Below, piece by piece: positions 24,448 through 34,157 of a stretch of 57,410 nt of DNA; the first letter of the stretch is position 1, and the number at the start of each line of letters is the position of its first letter. The notes beneath the pieces are model-generated. The model worked only from the letters and a program-made list of their open reading frames with translations. It searched no databases and was not told the DNA's origin. The translations under genes were made by a program, and so were the position numbers. The stretch is from Calocera cornea HHB12733 (lineage: Eukaryota > Basidiomycota > Dacrymycetes > Dacrymycetales > Dacrymycetaceae): contig KV424084.1 of NCBI GenBank assembly GCA_001632435.1, forward strand, positions 1-57,410, written 5' to 3'.

Positions 24448-25489
24448 ATGGCGTCGTCTAATGGCTACTTCTCCAACCACTCCCAGCCTCGCGGCGTGTC
24501 CACCGCGATCACGCCGGGGAGCGGTAGCCAGACGACCACCGTAACCGCACCCATGGGGATTGGACGCGGCAAATTGGTGCCTGCTCTCGCCAGCGTCGCG
24601 CGTCGCTCTGGTCGGCTGTCGCTCTCCTTGTCCACCGAGAAGCTGCCGGCCGACAAGAGCAGCGCCATCAGCTCTGCAGCTCCCACGGGCGACAAAACTC
24701 CCCACCCTCTCCGAAGCACGTGAGTGCTGTTTGCTCTCGATGTAAGAGGATAGTATGGATTCTGACATGGATCTTGACTTTCCGTAGATGGGTGTTCTGG
24801 TTCCATCACCGCCCTCCTGGAAACAAGGTCACCAACTACGAGGAGGGAATCCGAAGGATCGCCCAGTTTGGTTCTGTATGGATCTTTTCACCTCATATAT
24901 GCGTGACGGACTGTGCTGACTTCTCAACGACAGATTGAGTCCTTCTGGTCGATCTGGACGCATATGCAGATCCCATCCCGCCTCACTCCCACCACCGATT
25001 ACCTCCTCTTTCATTCTGGCGTCAAGCGACCCGTGTGGGAGGACCCCCTGAACATCACGGGAGGGAAGTGGATCATCCGCCTGCGCAAGGGGTTTGCGGA
25101 CCGGATGTGGGAGGACCTCGTGATTGCAGTGATTGGGGACCAATTTGACGACGAGGTCTGCGGATGTGTGCTGAGCGTGAGGACGGGTGAAGACATCATG
25201 AGTGTATGGACTAGGGATGGAAATGATCAGCGCGCGATTGATGGAATCAAGTAAGTAGGGTATCATGGTGCGGGGACAGCGTTCCTGACCACGACGCAGG
25301 GCTACGATCATCAAGGTGCTTAATCTTCCTGCCAACACTATTATGGAATACAAATCGAATAATGGTAAGCACGCTTCCATCGCACGGTTGCATCGTGTCT
25401 GACTTCCCCACTTAGACTCCCTCCATGATCGCGGCAACTTCCGTCATCACCCCTCGCACCACAACCATAATCAGCCCGACCGCACGTAG
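24448..25489 (+). CDS. Cap-binding protein eIF4E, 4EHP (class 2)-like
   Basis: eIF4E proteins bind the mRNA 5' cap; 4EHP-type members usually repress or modulate translation of chosen mRNAs instead of driving bulk initiation. Five exons join cleanly: 24448-24719, 24788-24875, 24934-25250, 25300-25364 and 25416-25489. The N-terminal 85 or so residues are Ser/Thr-rich and variable. The fold starts at TWVFWFHHRPPG, passes NYEEGIRRIAQFGS and PVWEDPLN, then GGKWIIRLRKGFADRMWEDL. It ends with VLNLPANTIMEYKSNNDSL and a His/Asn-rich tail. RLRKG and LPANTIMEYK match 4EHP much better than eIF4E1. The first cap-stacking position is Trp, the second is Tyr and the third Trp (in VWED) is kept, an unusual mix for class 2. 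The promoter lies in the gene-poor region to the left. Confidence 0.92.
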
Positions 25490-25762
25490 CATCTCTGCAT
25501 CTAGTCGCTCTTGGCCGCCGTCCTGGCAGCGGTCAACTGTATTTGTTGTCTTCTTGCACTCTGTGCGGCTAATGTTAGCAAATTGTGTATCTCATTCTTG
25601 ATGGGAATCATGTCATTGCCAGAGGTATCTAGTGTACATCCGGAGCCTGCATTCGAGGCGCCTGAGCGTGCCAAAGCGTCCACGACGTAAAACCCGTATC
25701 GCAAAGGAAAGTCGTGAATGAGTGAAACAACCGTCCGTGAACCCGACGCCTGCGCCGATGAT

Positions 25763-27156
25763 TCAACTGACGGCAGTCGCCTGCTGCACGGTCATGCCAT
25801 GCTGTGCCGCGCCGCCCATCATGTTCCCCATGCTGACGCGTGTCTGCGACTGGCCCGCTCCCAGTGCTTCGAGCAGCTCGTCTCTGCACGGCGCGTAATT
25901 CGCCATGCGCTGTAGGAAGAACAGAGTCGCACCGGGCACAGGTGTTATCGGCTGCGCGCGCTTCTTCAACCTCTGCGCAACCAGAACAAGCGCATCGACT
26001 TCCTCCTCCGAGTCGAGCTGCCTTTCCGCCTCCAGCTCCGCAGCCTCCGCCGCGGCAGCAGCAGCACGCTGCGCCGCGGTGCCCTTCTTCTTGCCACCTC
26101 CGACGCCCTTCACAACAACCGTAGAGCCAGCTTTGAGCGCAGCCTTGCCCGCCATAAGCTTCGCCTTCTCCTCGTTCTTGAGCCCCTTCTCGCGCTCCTT
26201 CTCGAGCCGCTTTTCCTCCTTCTCCCGCGCCTTCTCCGCCGCCTTTTCCTCCTTGGTTTTCCGCTTCATAGGCTCCTTGTACTTCGGGTTCAGTCGGAGC
26301 ATTTCCTGCTGCAGCTCGTCGAACGGCCTGCTGCGCCCGACGACCGCGCGCTTGGGCCCCATGGCGTGCGACTTGCATGTGAGCTTGCGCGAGCACGGAA
26401 CGCCCTTATCATTGATCACCCCGCAGTGAATGTCGAGGTTGATCGGACCTGCCGCGCACACTAAGTAACGAGCCGAGCCCCGCGCGCACCAAGCATACCT
26501 TTGAACCGCCCGCCCTTGCCCGACTCGCCTGGCACCTTATTCTCCTTCTTCGTCTTCTTTTTTGGCGGCGTGTCCTCCAGATCCTCGTCCTCCGCATCCT
26601 CCTCCGCCTTCCGCTTCTTACCGTTCTTGACTGGGCTCCCCTTAGCTAAGCAGTGCTTGTGAGCAGGGTTCGTCAGGGTTGTAATCAGGAAGCACGCACC
26701 CTTGGCATCCGTCTTCTTCCCCTTTGCAGGCTGCTTGGGCGCTGGCAGCGCTTTGATCTTCTTGCAGTTCTCTGCACCTTTATCAGCAGCGCGTCATACA
26801 GTGCACACTAGCGGAACGCACCAAGATGGGTCGCAGCGGCGCTCGCGAGCACCGGCTTGCCACAGTCCTTGCACACTCTCAGATCAAGCTCATCATGCAT
26901 CGGCGCCGCGCCGAACACGCGCATGTCGCCCTCGGGAAGCCACACGTTCGGGTTGGCGATCATGTTCTCCGGGTGCTTATAGTTCGCTGTAGACGCGCGT
27001 TAATAAGCATCTCAGCTTGGGAGGGTGAGGCGCACCATCTTCCTCCAGCAGCTGCTTCTCGATCTCCGGCCAGGACTCGGCCACTTCCTCCTCGTCGCTC
27101 GAGAGGGGCACGAGCATGGGATGGCCCCGCTTGCGCTTGGGTGCGACGCTCGCCAT
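25763..27156 (-). CDS. SGF73: SAGA complex subunit Sgf73 (ataxin-7 homologue, SCA7 domain)
   Basis: Sgf73 tethers the deubiquitinase module to the SAGA coactivator, which removes ubiquitin from histone H2B. The start MASVAPKRKRGHPM at 27156 leads into an acidic DEEE stretch. The next exon has NPNVWLPEGDMRVFG and the zinc element VCKDCGKPVLASAAATHL, the Sgf73 N-terminal C2-HC knuckle. Basic linker exons follow (KKRKAEEDAEDEDLED). The last exon holds the SCA7 domain, seen as CGV, then CSRKLTCKSHAMGPKRAVVG and RSRPFDELQ. A coiled Lys/Glu-rich stretch (KAREKEEKRLEKEREKG) and an Ala-rich C-terminus complete it. Introns lie near 26462-26499, 26643-26700, 26770-26826 and 26988-27047. The gene is convergent with eIF4E, with about 270 bases between stop codons. 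Confidence 0.9.
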
Positions 27157-27768
27157 TATCCAACAACGCGTTCAGTCAACCAGGAGATCACAACGTCCAA
27201 GTCGGGGTAATATCAAAGCAGGCCAAGCGCGACAGAAGTCAAGTCAAGTAAGCAAAGCAAGTGTATGCGCAAGACCTGCTCAGCGCCGGTGGATGGCTGC
27301 GCTCAGCAAAGGCGTGAGACCGCACAAGACAGTCGCAGTCTGCTTCAGACACAGGCGAGTGGGTGTGATTGACGCCGCCTTGGAGCAGAGCGGAGGCAAT
27401 ATGTGCCGGACATAGCCGGGAGCCGAGAGGGTCGGCCGGCACGGTGAGGCGAGGTGGGCCCTGAGCGTGAGCAAGGGTGCGGGGGAAGGGCGCATAGCCC
27501 TGACTAGGGACGAAGGCATGAGTCCGGGCGGGTCGGACAACTGCTGGCATACTTCTTTGTTTGGGCGGTGATGGCTTCCTTTGTTTGCGTTGCTGGTCTA
27601 GCTGCAAAGGGGTAGCGGAACGCTTCGGTGAGTCATCCAAGAAATCGAACCATTAAGTTAGGTATATACTAATAATACAGTGCCGTGAACCCAGCAATCC
27701 CTTCGAGTATAACTGTAAGCAGCAAAGCGACCCTCCTCCTCCCCCCGCCGCAAACGGCTCCGGAATCT
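27157..27768. other. Spacer left of the glycosyltransferase gene
   Basis: This is the SGF73 promoter (read leftward) together with the 3' UTR of the glycosyltransferase gene to the right. Open frames on both strands are short and featureless. Confidence 0.4.
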
Positions 27769-29029
27769 CTACCGGCCCGTCAGCTCCTCCGCCATCGCCA
27801 ACTGCCTCTCGATCCGCCTGTCCTCTGGGCCCATGAACGCCTGTGCCATCCTCGCAAAGCTGGACGCTCCGCGCGCGACCGAGGTGGGGGTGAGCCGCTC
27901 GAGGTACGGTAGGGACACGGACTCCCAGGCGTGATATCTGTTCGTGCGGCAATCGATCTGTGAGCAGCTGGGATATGTGGGATCCGAAGTACGGTGCTCA
28001 CGCTAGCTGCCGGCTCGCGCTGAAGTCCCACCCGCCGCCTCTGAGGCCGGTCGAAGAGGGCTCATGCACCCTCTTCACGTCGGATTTGCTCCACAGCGGG
28101 TAGAACATGGCTCTGCTGTTGAGCACTGTCACCTCTTGCGGGTATGTGAGCGCCAATTCCTGCCCGAATCTCGTCAGCTCAAGGTCGGCATTTAGGAAGA
28201 AGCGACCTACCCATGGCATGGCCACGCTGTGCTCTGCCCACTCGTGGCCACTCTCGTTGAACGTCCTGTACGTGGCAAACCAGCGCTGGAGGAAGCTCGC
28301 CCCCGGCTTCGCCACAATAATGGCGTTGCAGAGCCCGCCGGGCTCCCACTCCATCTTCTCCGCATACGGATCCGCCTCCATCCCGAGCACCGTAGGCTCG
28401 GTGAACAAGCCCGCGTCGTCAAAGCTCCTGATCACGAACGTGTCCTGGTCCAGGTAGACACCGCCGAGCTGGAGCATCACCTGCATGCGGACGACGTCGG
28501 CCTTGTGCGCGTAGTGGATGACGGGGATGCCGAAGACTTCTTCTGGGGGAGTGATAGGGGAGAGCGTGACGTACGGGGCGAGGAGGTCCCACCATGGTCC
28601 GTGCGGCGCGGCGCCCGGGCGGTGGTGGATGAGCACGAGGCGCGGGCGCAGGTTCTTCAGCGCAGAGCGGATGGCGAGGTACTGGAAGTACTGGAGCGGC
28701 CGCGGGTCGCCCTCGCCCATCGACATGACGTAGTGCACTATGGGAGGAACGACGTTGGGGTAGTACGGTGCTGGGATGTCCGTGAGCAGGGGCAAGTCCA
28801 GCTCGAGCACCGGCAGGCCGCCCCCTTGTGGTAATGGCGGGGGAGGGAGGCGGGAGGGGTGGACGTGGAACTCGACTGCGGAGGCGGTCGACTCGTGCGA
28901 GGTGACATGCGTGGGCAGGCCATAGAAGGTCAGAAAGTGGTACGTCGAGTAGATGACCAGGGCGAACACGGCGAGGATGGTGACCTTCTGGTGCGTCGAC
29001 CCGGAGGCGAGCGCACTTGGGGCCATCAT
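27769..29029 (-). CDS. Type II membrane glycosyltransferase with DXD motif (Gly_transf_sug, GT32-like)
   Basis: This is probably a Golgi enzyme that transfers a sugar from a nucleotide sugar. Exon 1 is 28002-29029 and exon 2 is 27769-27937, joined by an intron with a GTGAGC donor; the product is about 398 residues. After a short N-terminus a single hydrophobic segment (residues about 17-37, TILAVFALVIYSTYHFL) acts as signal anchor. The catalytic domain shows PPIVHYVMSM, then ADVVRMQVMLQLGGVYLDQD, where D-Q-D is the metal-binding DXD. GGLCNAIIVAKPGASFLQRW follows, and WVGRFFLN lies further on. The splice gives RQLAYHAWES near the end. Such proteins are numerous in basidiomycetes and acceptors are generally unknown. 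The donor sugar cannot be told from sequence. The ATG at 29026 is an equally possible start. Confidence 0.85.
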
Positions 29030-30711
29030 GTCGTGCGTGAGAGGTTGGGGAGGGGGTATGGGGCGGGGGTCATGAACTCCCGTGAGCCGGTTCTGTGAAA
29101 CACAAGTGGACGTAGATATGTATTCCGGCCCTCTGATACAGTTGAATGGGTAGCGATGCTGCAGCCAAACTGAAGAAGTGGGAAAGCGGGTAGATGGCGC
29201 GAAACATGATGCAGCGCTGCGCAGCGTGCCCGCCCCACACCGTCCCAGCGGTGGCCAAAGAAGGCATTTGAACCATCCACCGTGACTGCGTGCCCCAAAC
29301 AGCGTGTTCGGGCGGAACCGAGCTACCGGTACGGCGCGTCATACATACACAGATCGCCTATTCCTTGCCTGTCCGCCTGCACCTGGCCACCCATCAGTTG
29401 CTGCGTCGACATAAGTACTGTACAGTATACCTGCATCCATACCCCTGCCCAGGCGCCATTCCTGTCAAAACACCACTCGTGCCGTAGGACAAAGACCCTC
29501 CCCCAGCGACGTTCCTAGGACACCCGTCCATCCCGCAGCATAGTGCGCAGGCCGGGTGTTTTGCACATTTTCTCACTCTGGCAATCTCCTGTTAACCGAA
29601 CGCGCTTCTCGAATTACTTGGCGCCCCATCCTCCTGCCCTTCCTAAATTGAGTTCCGGCGCGAGCCGCTTGCCGGCCATCCAAACACCCCTCCGTCGCTG
29701 CCGCTCGCTGCTCGCTGCTCGTCTCCACGGAGAAGGAGCCGCGATCCGCGCGTGCACTGCGGGTCAGGGTTCCCTGCAATCAGCCAATCGCAGTGCAGCC
29801 CAGTCGTCAATATTTGTTCCATTTGATTTCTGTCTCAGGGGAAGGCTCTGCTCCCTGGCGTGTGCGTTGCCCGACAGATGGAAATGCAATGACGTCGTGC
29901 GCGCATATTGACCACACAGTCTCGCGTCTGTCGCTTAGCAGGTAGGCGAGCACCACCTCCCCGCGGTATCCAGGGGGTGTAACGCTACCTTCAGCGCAGA
30001 TACATCTGTACGAGGCTTGGGATTGGCGAAGTGCGTCAGGGTGCGGCGGCGACTGCGCTTCAACGAAGCGTGCCGTGTTGGGGTCCTTGGATTCGGCGCG
30101 TCAAAGGACCTCGGGATTCAGCGCGTCAAAGGAGTAAAGGATCCGGGGGTGCGCAGTCATCTCCGATGGTGTTTACGATAAGTAGTACTACTACTACCTT
30201 TTGTGTGCGCCTCGGCGATAACGGCATTTTCGCTTCGAGTTAGAGGGCATGCACAGATAGGAAGGAACACTGCAAAACAGATGGTGGACGATAGGATAAA
30301 CAAAGATTGAAAGAGTATGCTATGCAGGAAGGTGTACCATAACAGCAACTCGCCGAACACAACGCAAATCTTCAGCACGCAGCACCGCAGATGCAATCAG
30401 GTAAAGATCCGCACGTGTGCAGATCTATGTACTGTACAGTACAACACTCGGAACGACAGGTACCGCTAGAATCCACCACCCGCCCTGCCAAGTCCTACCG
30501 CACCCGCTGAACTTCCAGAATTCTCAGCCCGGCCTGCGCATCTGCCACCGACAAACCCTTCACGCGCCATGACGCCTTCAACCTCCACCCACAGAAGTCA
30601 GAAGCCAGGGGCCCCACCCATCTCTATTCAGTTCGCTCCGCTCGTAGCGCCGCCGCGGTTTTCCCCGGGCGTTATGCCCATGCCTTTCTTCCCACTTTGG
30701 CTGAGGGCTTC
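29030..30711. other. Long intergenic region
   Basis: About 1.68 kb between the glycosyltransferase promoter and the VMS1 3' end. Open frames at 29282-29518, 29543-29911, 30031-30243 and 30157-30396 show no domain and no conserved-looking splicing. It includes a small direct repeat (30089-30133) and AT-richer sequence near 30170-30400. A non-coding RNA cannot be excluded, but I see no structure that argues for one. Confidence 0.45.
30089..30133. repeat. Two-copy tandem repeat of about 25 bases
   Basis: GGATTC(G/A)GCGCGTCAAAGGA occurs at about 30089 and again at 30114, one mismatch apart over 20 bases, inside intergenic sequence. Function unknown. Confidence 0.55.
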
Positions 30712-32809
30712 CTAGCCGCGGAGTCGTGCCTCCGCAGCGCGGGCACGTCGCTCCCGCTCGATACGCGCGCGCATTTCGGGGGTCAAGCCCGCCAGGCCAT
30801 CTCCTTTGGGCACGTTGCCGCCTCCAAGCTTCTGCGGGCCTGTGCGGGCCAACGCGGGCTCGGTTGCGCGCCTCCGAGCTTCCTCCTCATTCTCTCTTGC
30901 TAGCCGGACTCGGTCCTCCTCCTCCTGCCGCTTGCGCACCTCCTCGCGCTCCTTGTCCCTCGCCTGCAGGCGATCCTTGAGCGCCTTGCGACGGACGGCC
31001 TTCTTCCCCTCCTTCGCAGCCTCCATCTCAGGCGAGAGCGCCGAAGGGACCCGTGCAGCGCCGAGCCAGTCCCACGCGTCTGGCTGTGAGTATGCAAGAC
31101 GGCGAAAGATGTTCCGCACCCCGCGGGAGGGGGCGAGGTCGTAAGCTGTCCTGCGGTTGCCAGCGAGCGCGGTAGGGCGGGACTCGTCGTCCGATTCATC
31201 CTCTTTGCCGTTCGTTTCGCCCACCCCTGTAGGAACGGGGACGGTGGGGTCTGCATGTTGGTCCTCGAGCAGCCAGAGGGTCACTTCCTCCTGCCCAGCA
31301 GCACAAGAAACTTGAAGGAGGGTCTTCAAGCCCCTGCTGTCCTCCGCCCACTCGGGTATAGGTGCGTCCACGCCTCCCATCGTCGAAGCTTCTCGCTCCC
31401 AGAACGCCTTTAACGGCTCCAGCCGGCCCTTGCGGACCATGTCAATCAACCTGCGCCAGCGGTCGCGTTCCGCTTCCTCTTCCTTCGTCAGCTTGGGCAC
31501 TACGGGCTTGGGAGGGGGAGGGGGAGCTTGTACGGGGGCGACTTTCGGCTTCGGCAGAGACGCCAGGTATGCATCGTCCATTGCCTTGAGCGCTTCATCC
31601 GTTAGATGAGAAATTTTGACCCTCGTAAGTTCCTGCAGACAGCGCTGGAGCTCCGACAGTGTAGGTCTCCGAGTCGGGAAGGGGAACGTCCGTATCCTCG
31701 GGTCGCCCTTCTCGATCACATTCCCGTCGTAGCCCCAGAATATGCGCTTGTTGCTCGTGCTTGCACGGATGAAGATGCGTTCGCTTGCGTCGATTTCCTC
31801 GGCCCACTCAGCCATGAGCGCACGAATATCATCCCGCAGGGCTTGCTCGCCATAGCGACGCAGCTGGGCACCGGCACTCTTGGCCTTACCTTTCGCTTCG
31901 TCGTTCAAGGATTGAGATCCACCCTGCTTCCGGCGAGCTAGGTAGAAATGTTAGTAAATGAAGCGCATATATTGAAGAACAACGTACTCGTGTAACGGTG
32001 GAACGTCTTGTGGTAGATGACCTCCATCTCTTCTTGCTTCGGCTTCTGTTTCTTTTTCTTCCCCTTCCCAGTGTCCTCCTCTTCCACCGCCTGCGGCCGC
32101 TTCACTCGAACCACCATGCCCGCAAAATGACCTCCTGCAGTGGCGAACAGCGTCCAAAGCCTGCCCTCCTCGCCAGCATCCTGCATCTCCTTCACCGCCT
32201 CGACGTACTCCGGCGGGGTAAGGGAAGGCTGAAACACGGCGGTGTAGATCCCAAATTGTGTTATGGGTACGGCGCTGGATTGGAACCATATCAAGGGGGT
32301 TTTGGCGACGGGCCGGTAGTCGTCCGTGTCAGACGCGGGGCGGGAGAGGGACTGCTTCTTCATTAGCTGGGATATGGAAGCGGAGGACGAGGCATCGGAT
32401 TCGTCCTCTGATGCAGATCCAGAGAGAGAGTCATTTAGTTCTAGAAAGGCATGAGAGCAGGTAATGATTGGCAATGGTAGTAATGCGCACCGTCAACAAT
32501 GCTGTTGAATTCCTCCTCGGACACGGCGCTCTTTCCCGACATCTTCAGCTTCACGTTATAGCGATGCCAGTCGCTCTTGAAGTGTTCCCTCTGCCCCTGA
32601 ACATCTTCGAAAGCAGCACCCTGACAAACGTTGCAAGCGAAGGACGTCGAGCTTTCTCTTTGCTCTTCAGCAGGCGGTGGGGTCGGTTCTCGTGCTGGAG
32701 CGAGCGTAGAGGTGCGGATCGATAGGGTGTCCACAATCTCGGCGGGTAAGTTGAATATTTGCAGAGGCTTCTGCAGAAGCGGATGTCTTGCTGGGTCCAG
32801 GTCCGCCAT
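30712..32809 (-). CDS. VMS1: Vms1/ANKZF1 peptidyl-tRNA hydrolase of ribosome quality control
   Basis: Vms1 releases nascent chains stuck on 60S subunits by cutting the tRNA, and works with Cdc48. From the ATG at 32809 (MADLDPARHPLLQKPLQ) the product has a C2H2 zinc finger (FACNVCQGAAFEDVQGQREH, then FKSDWHRYNVK). The VLRF1 (eRF1-like) domain follows: IWFQSSAVPITQFGIYTAVF and HFAGMVVRV. The catalytic loop is RRKQGGSQSLNDEAKGKAKS, with the glutamine in GGSQS that replaces the GGQ of release factors. Ankyrin repeats lie around 31130-31400 (KTLLQVSCAAGQEEVTLWLL). A Glu/Arg coiled region comes next, and the C-terminal RARIERERRARAAEARLRG fits a Cdc48-binding VIM. Introns occur near 32440-32490 and 31938-31990. 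All functional landmarks are present. Confidence 0.94.
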
Positions 32810-33058
32810 GGTATCGTAATGCGATTGTGCGGGAATATGTGAAGATAGCAAGTTTCAAGCACTGGTCTTTATACCGGAGTGCGAGCACCAGCGAGCGGTC
32901 CCTGACCAAGTCGGACTCATGCAGCCGTCATGCCATCATCACCCTCACAGCCACGTTTAGGGCCTTCGATCCTCTCGATTGCTTCGTCACGTCGTGCTTG
33001 AGCAGCCATCTCGCACTTTCCAAGCTTACAAAGGAGGAGATGGTGCACAGCGAGTGCA
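32810..33058. promoter_or_regulatory. Shared promoter region of VMS1 and the Nudix gene
   Basis: The two genes diverge from starts only 249 bases apart, so their promoters must overlap. No specific factor site could be assigned. Confidence 0.5.
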
Positions 33059-33992
33059 ATGCTTACACAACGATGCATATCTCATAGTCTACCGCTTCTC
33101 ACCGCCCGCTCGCTGGCGACTTCCAGCAGCCGTCCCGCGCCGCCAACACCCGATGGAGCGGGGTTCCCAATCGACGAGCCACTGAGCTTGACCTCGCTTG
33201 CCATAATTCGCCACACCCTACGCAGGCAAGAGCACCTCGGTCATGTGAAGTCACACAGCCCCAACCTGGATGTGCCAGACGCAGCGGTGCTGGTACCGCT
33301 ATGCAACGTGAACGGGCACCCTGGCATCCTCTTCGAAGTCCGGGGCAAGTTGAGGAGCCACGCTGGTGAAGTGAGGTGCGTGAAGCGTCTATCTTCTGTC
33401 GTCATGTGTTGATGTCTGCTTCTCAGCTTTCCTGGTGGACGTACTGATGATGAGGACTCAACATTTCTCGCCACCGCTTTGAGAGAGACGGACGAGGAGA
33501 TTGGGGTGGTACCAGGACAAGTCGAAGTGTTAGGCTCTTTTGGTCCGCCCGAGCTGAGTCTCCGAAGCTTAAGGGTGCATCCATTTGTTGTAAGCAGACT
33601 CTTTGATTTATATCGATCTCGTCTAAGCGCGTCTGCAGGGATTCATATATCCTACCCTCGAGCGTCCGCCTCTCGGGCTGAACCAGCCTCTCCCTTCGAT
33701 CACGCTGGCCTCGCTCCGGCCCAACCCACCCGAAGTCTCCCACATCTTTCACCTCACCTTCCGCGAGATGTTTGACGTCTCGCGACTGCGAGTGCACGAG
33801 TTCCGTGGCTACACACCATATTGGGCGATTGACGTGACTGACAAGGTCAGAGGGCTTGGGCTGGAGTGGGAGAAGTGGGGCGGGGAGGACGAGGTGGGCG
33901 GGAGCGGAAGGCCGGGTGGGAAGGGGCTTGAGATATGGGGCCTGACCGGCTGGTACTTGAACGTGTTGTTAAAGCGATTAGGGCTGTATTGA
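33059..33992 (+). CDS. PCD1: Nudix hydrolase of the CoA diphosphatase type (Pcd1/NUDT7/NUDT8-like)
   Basis: Enzymes of this group cut CoA and its oxidised forms into phosphopantetheine and 3',5'-ADP, in peroxisomes or mitochondria. The conserved N-terminal motif reads ILFEVRGKLRSHAGEVSFPG across a spliced intron (donor near 33376). It is followed by GGRTDDED and the Nudix helix ALRETDEEIGV. The first Glu of the usual GX5E is replaced, as is common in this subgroup. Later exons give LRVHPFVGFIYP, IFHLTFREMFD and TPYWAIDVTDK, ending WGLTGWYLNVLLKRLGLY. The N-terminus (SHSLPLLTARSLATSSSRPA) is Ser/Arg-rich and could be a mitochondrial targeting peptide. There is no C-terminal SKL-type signal, which argues against classical PTS1 import. 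Length is about 270 residues. The ATG at 33059 is the longest option. Confidence 0.88.
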
Positions 33993-34100
33993 TAGATGCA
34001 GTATACCTTTACAAGCAACCGACGGCCATTTACAGAATGAGCGCCTAAATTACTTATTGCTTTCTGTCACGTGATAGACATTTACTTCCGACAAAGTTGG

Positions 34101-34106
34101 ACGCGT
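34101..34106. promoter_or_regulatory. ACGCGT (MCB-like) element before condensin BRN1
   Basis: ACGCGT lies 52 bases upstream of the BRN1 ATG, with a related GACGCGCC about 20 bases further on. In yeasts this box binds MBF and drives G1/S transcription. The six-mer occurs about a dozen times in the window, near the number expected by chance, so this is suggestive only. Confidence 0.3.
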
Positions 34107-34157
34107 CGTGCTCGTGTCCCAGACGCGCCAACGGTCACTGCCCTCGCATCACCGACG

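Noticed and set aside
28229..28834. A 201-codon plus-strand open frame
   Set aside because: Antisense shadow of the glycosyltransferase exon, with an implausible Arg/Val/Asp-rich product.
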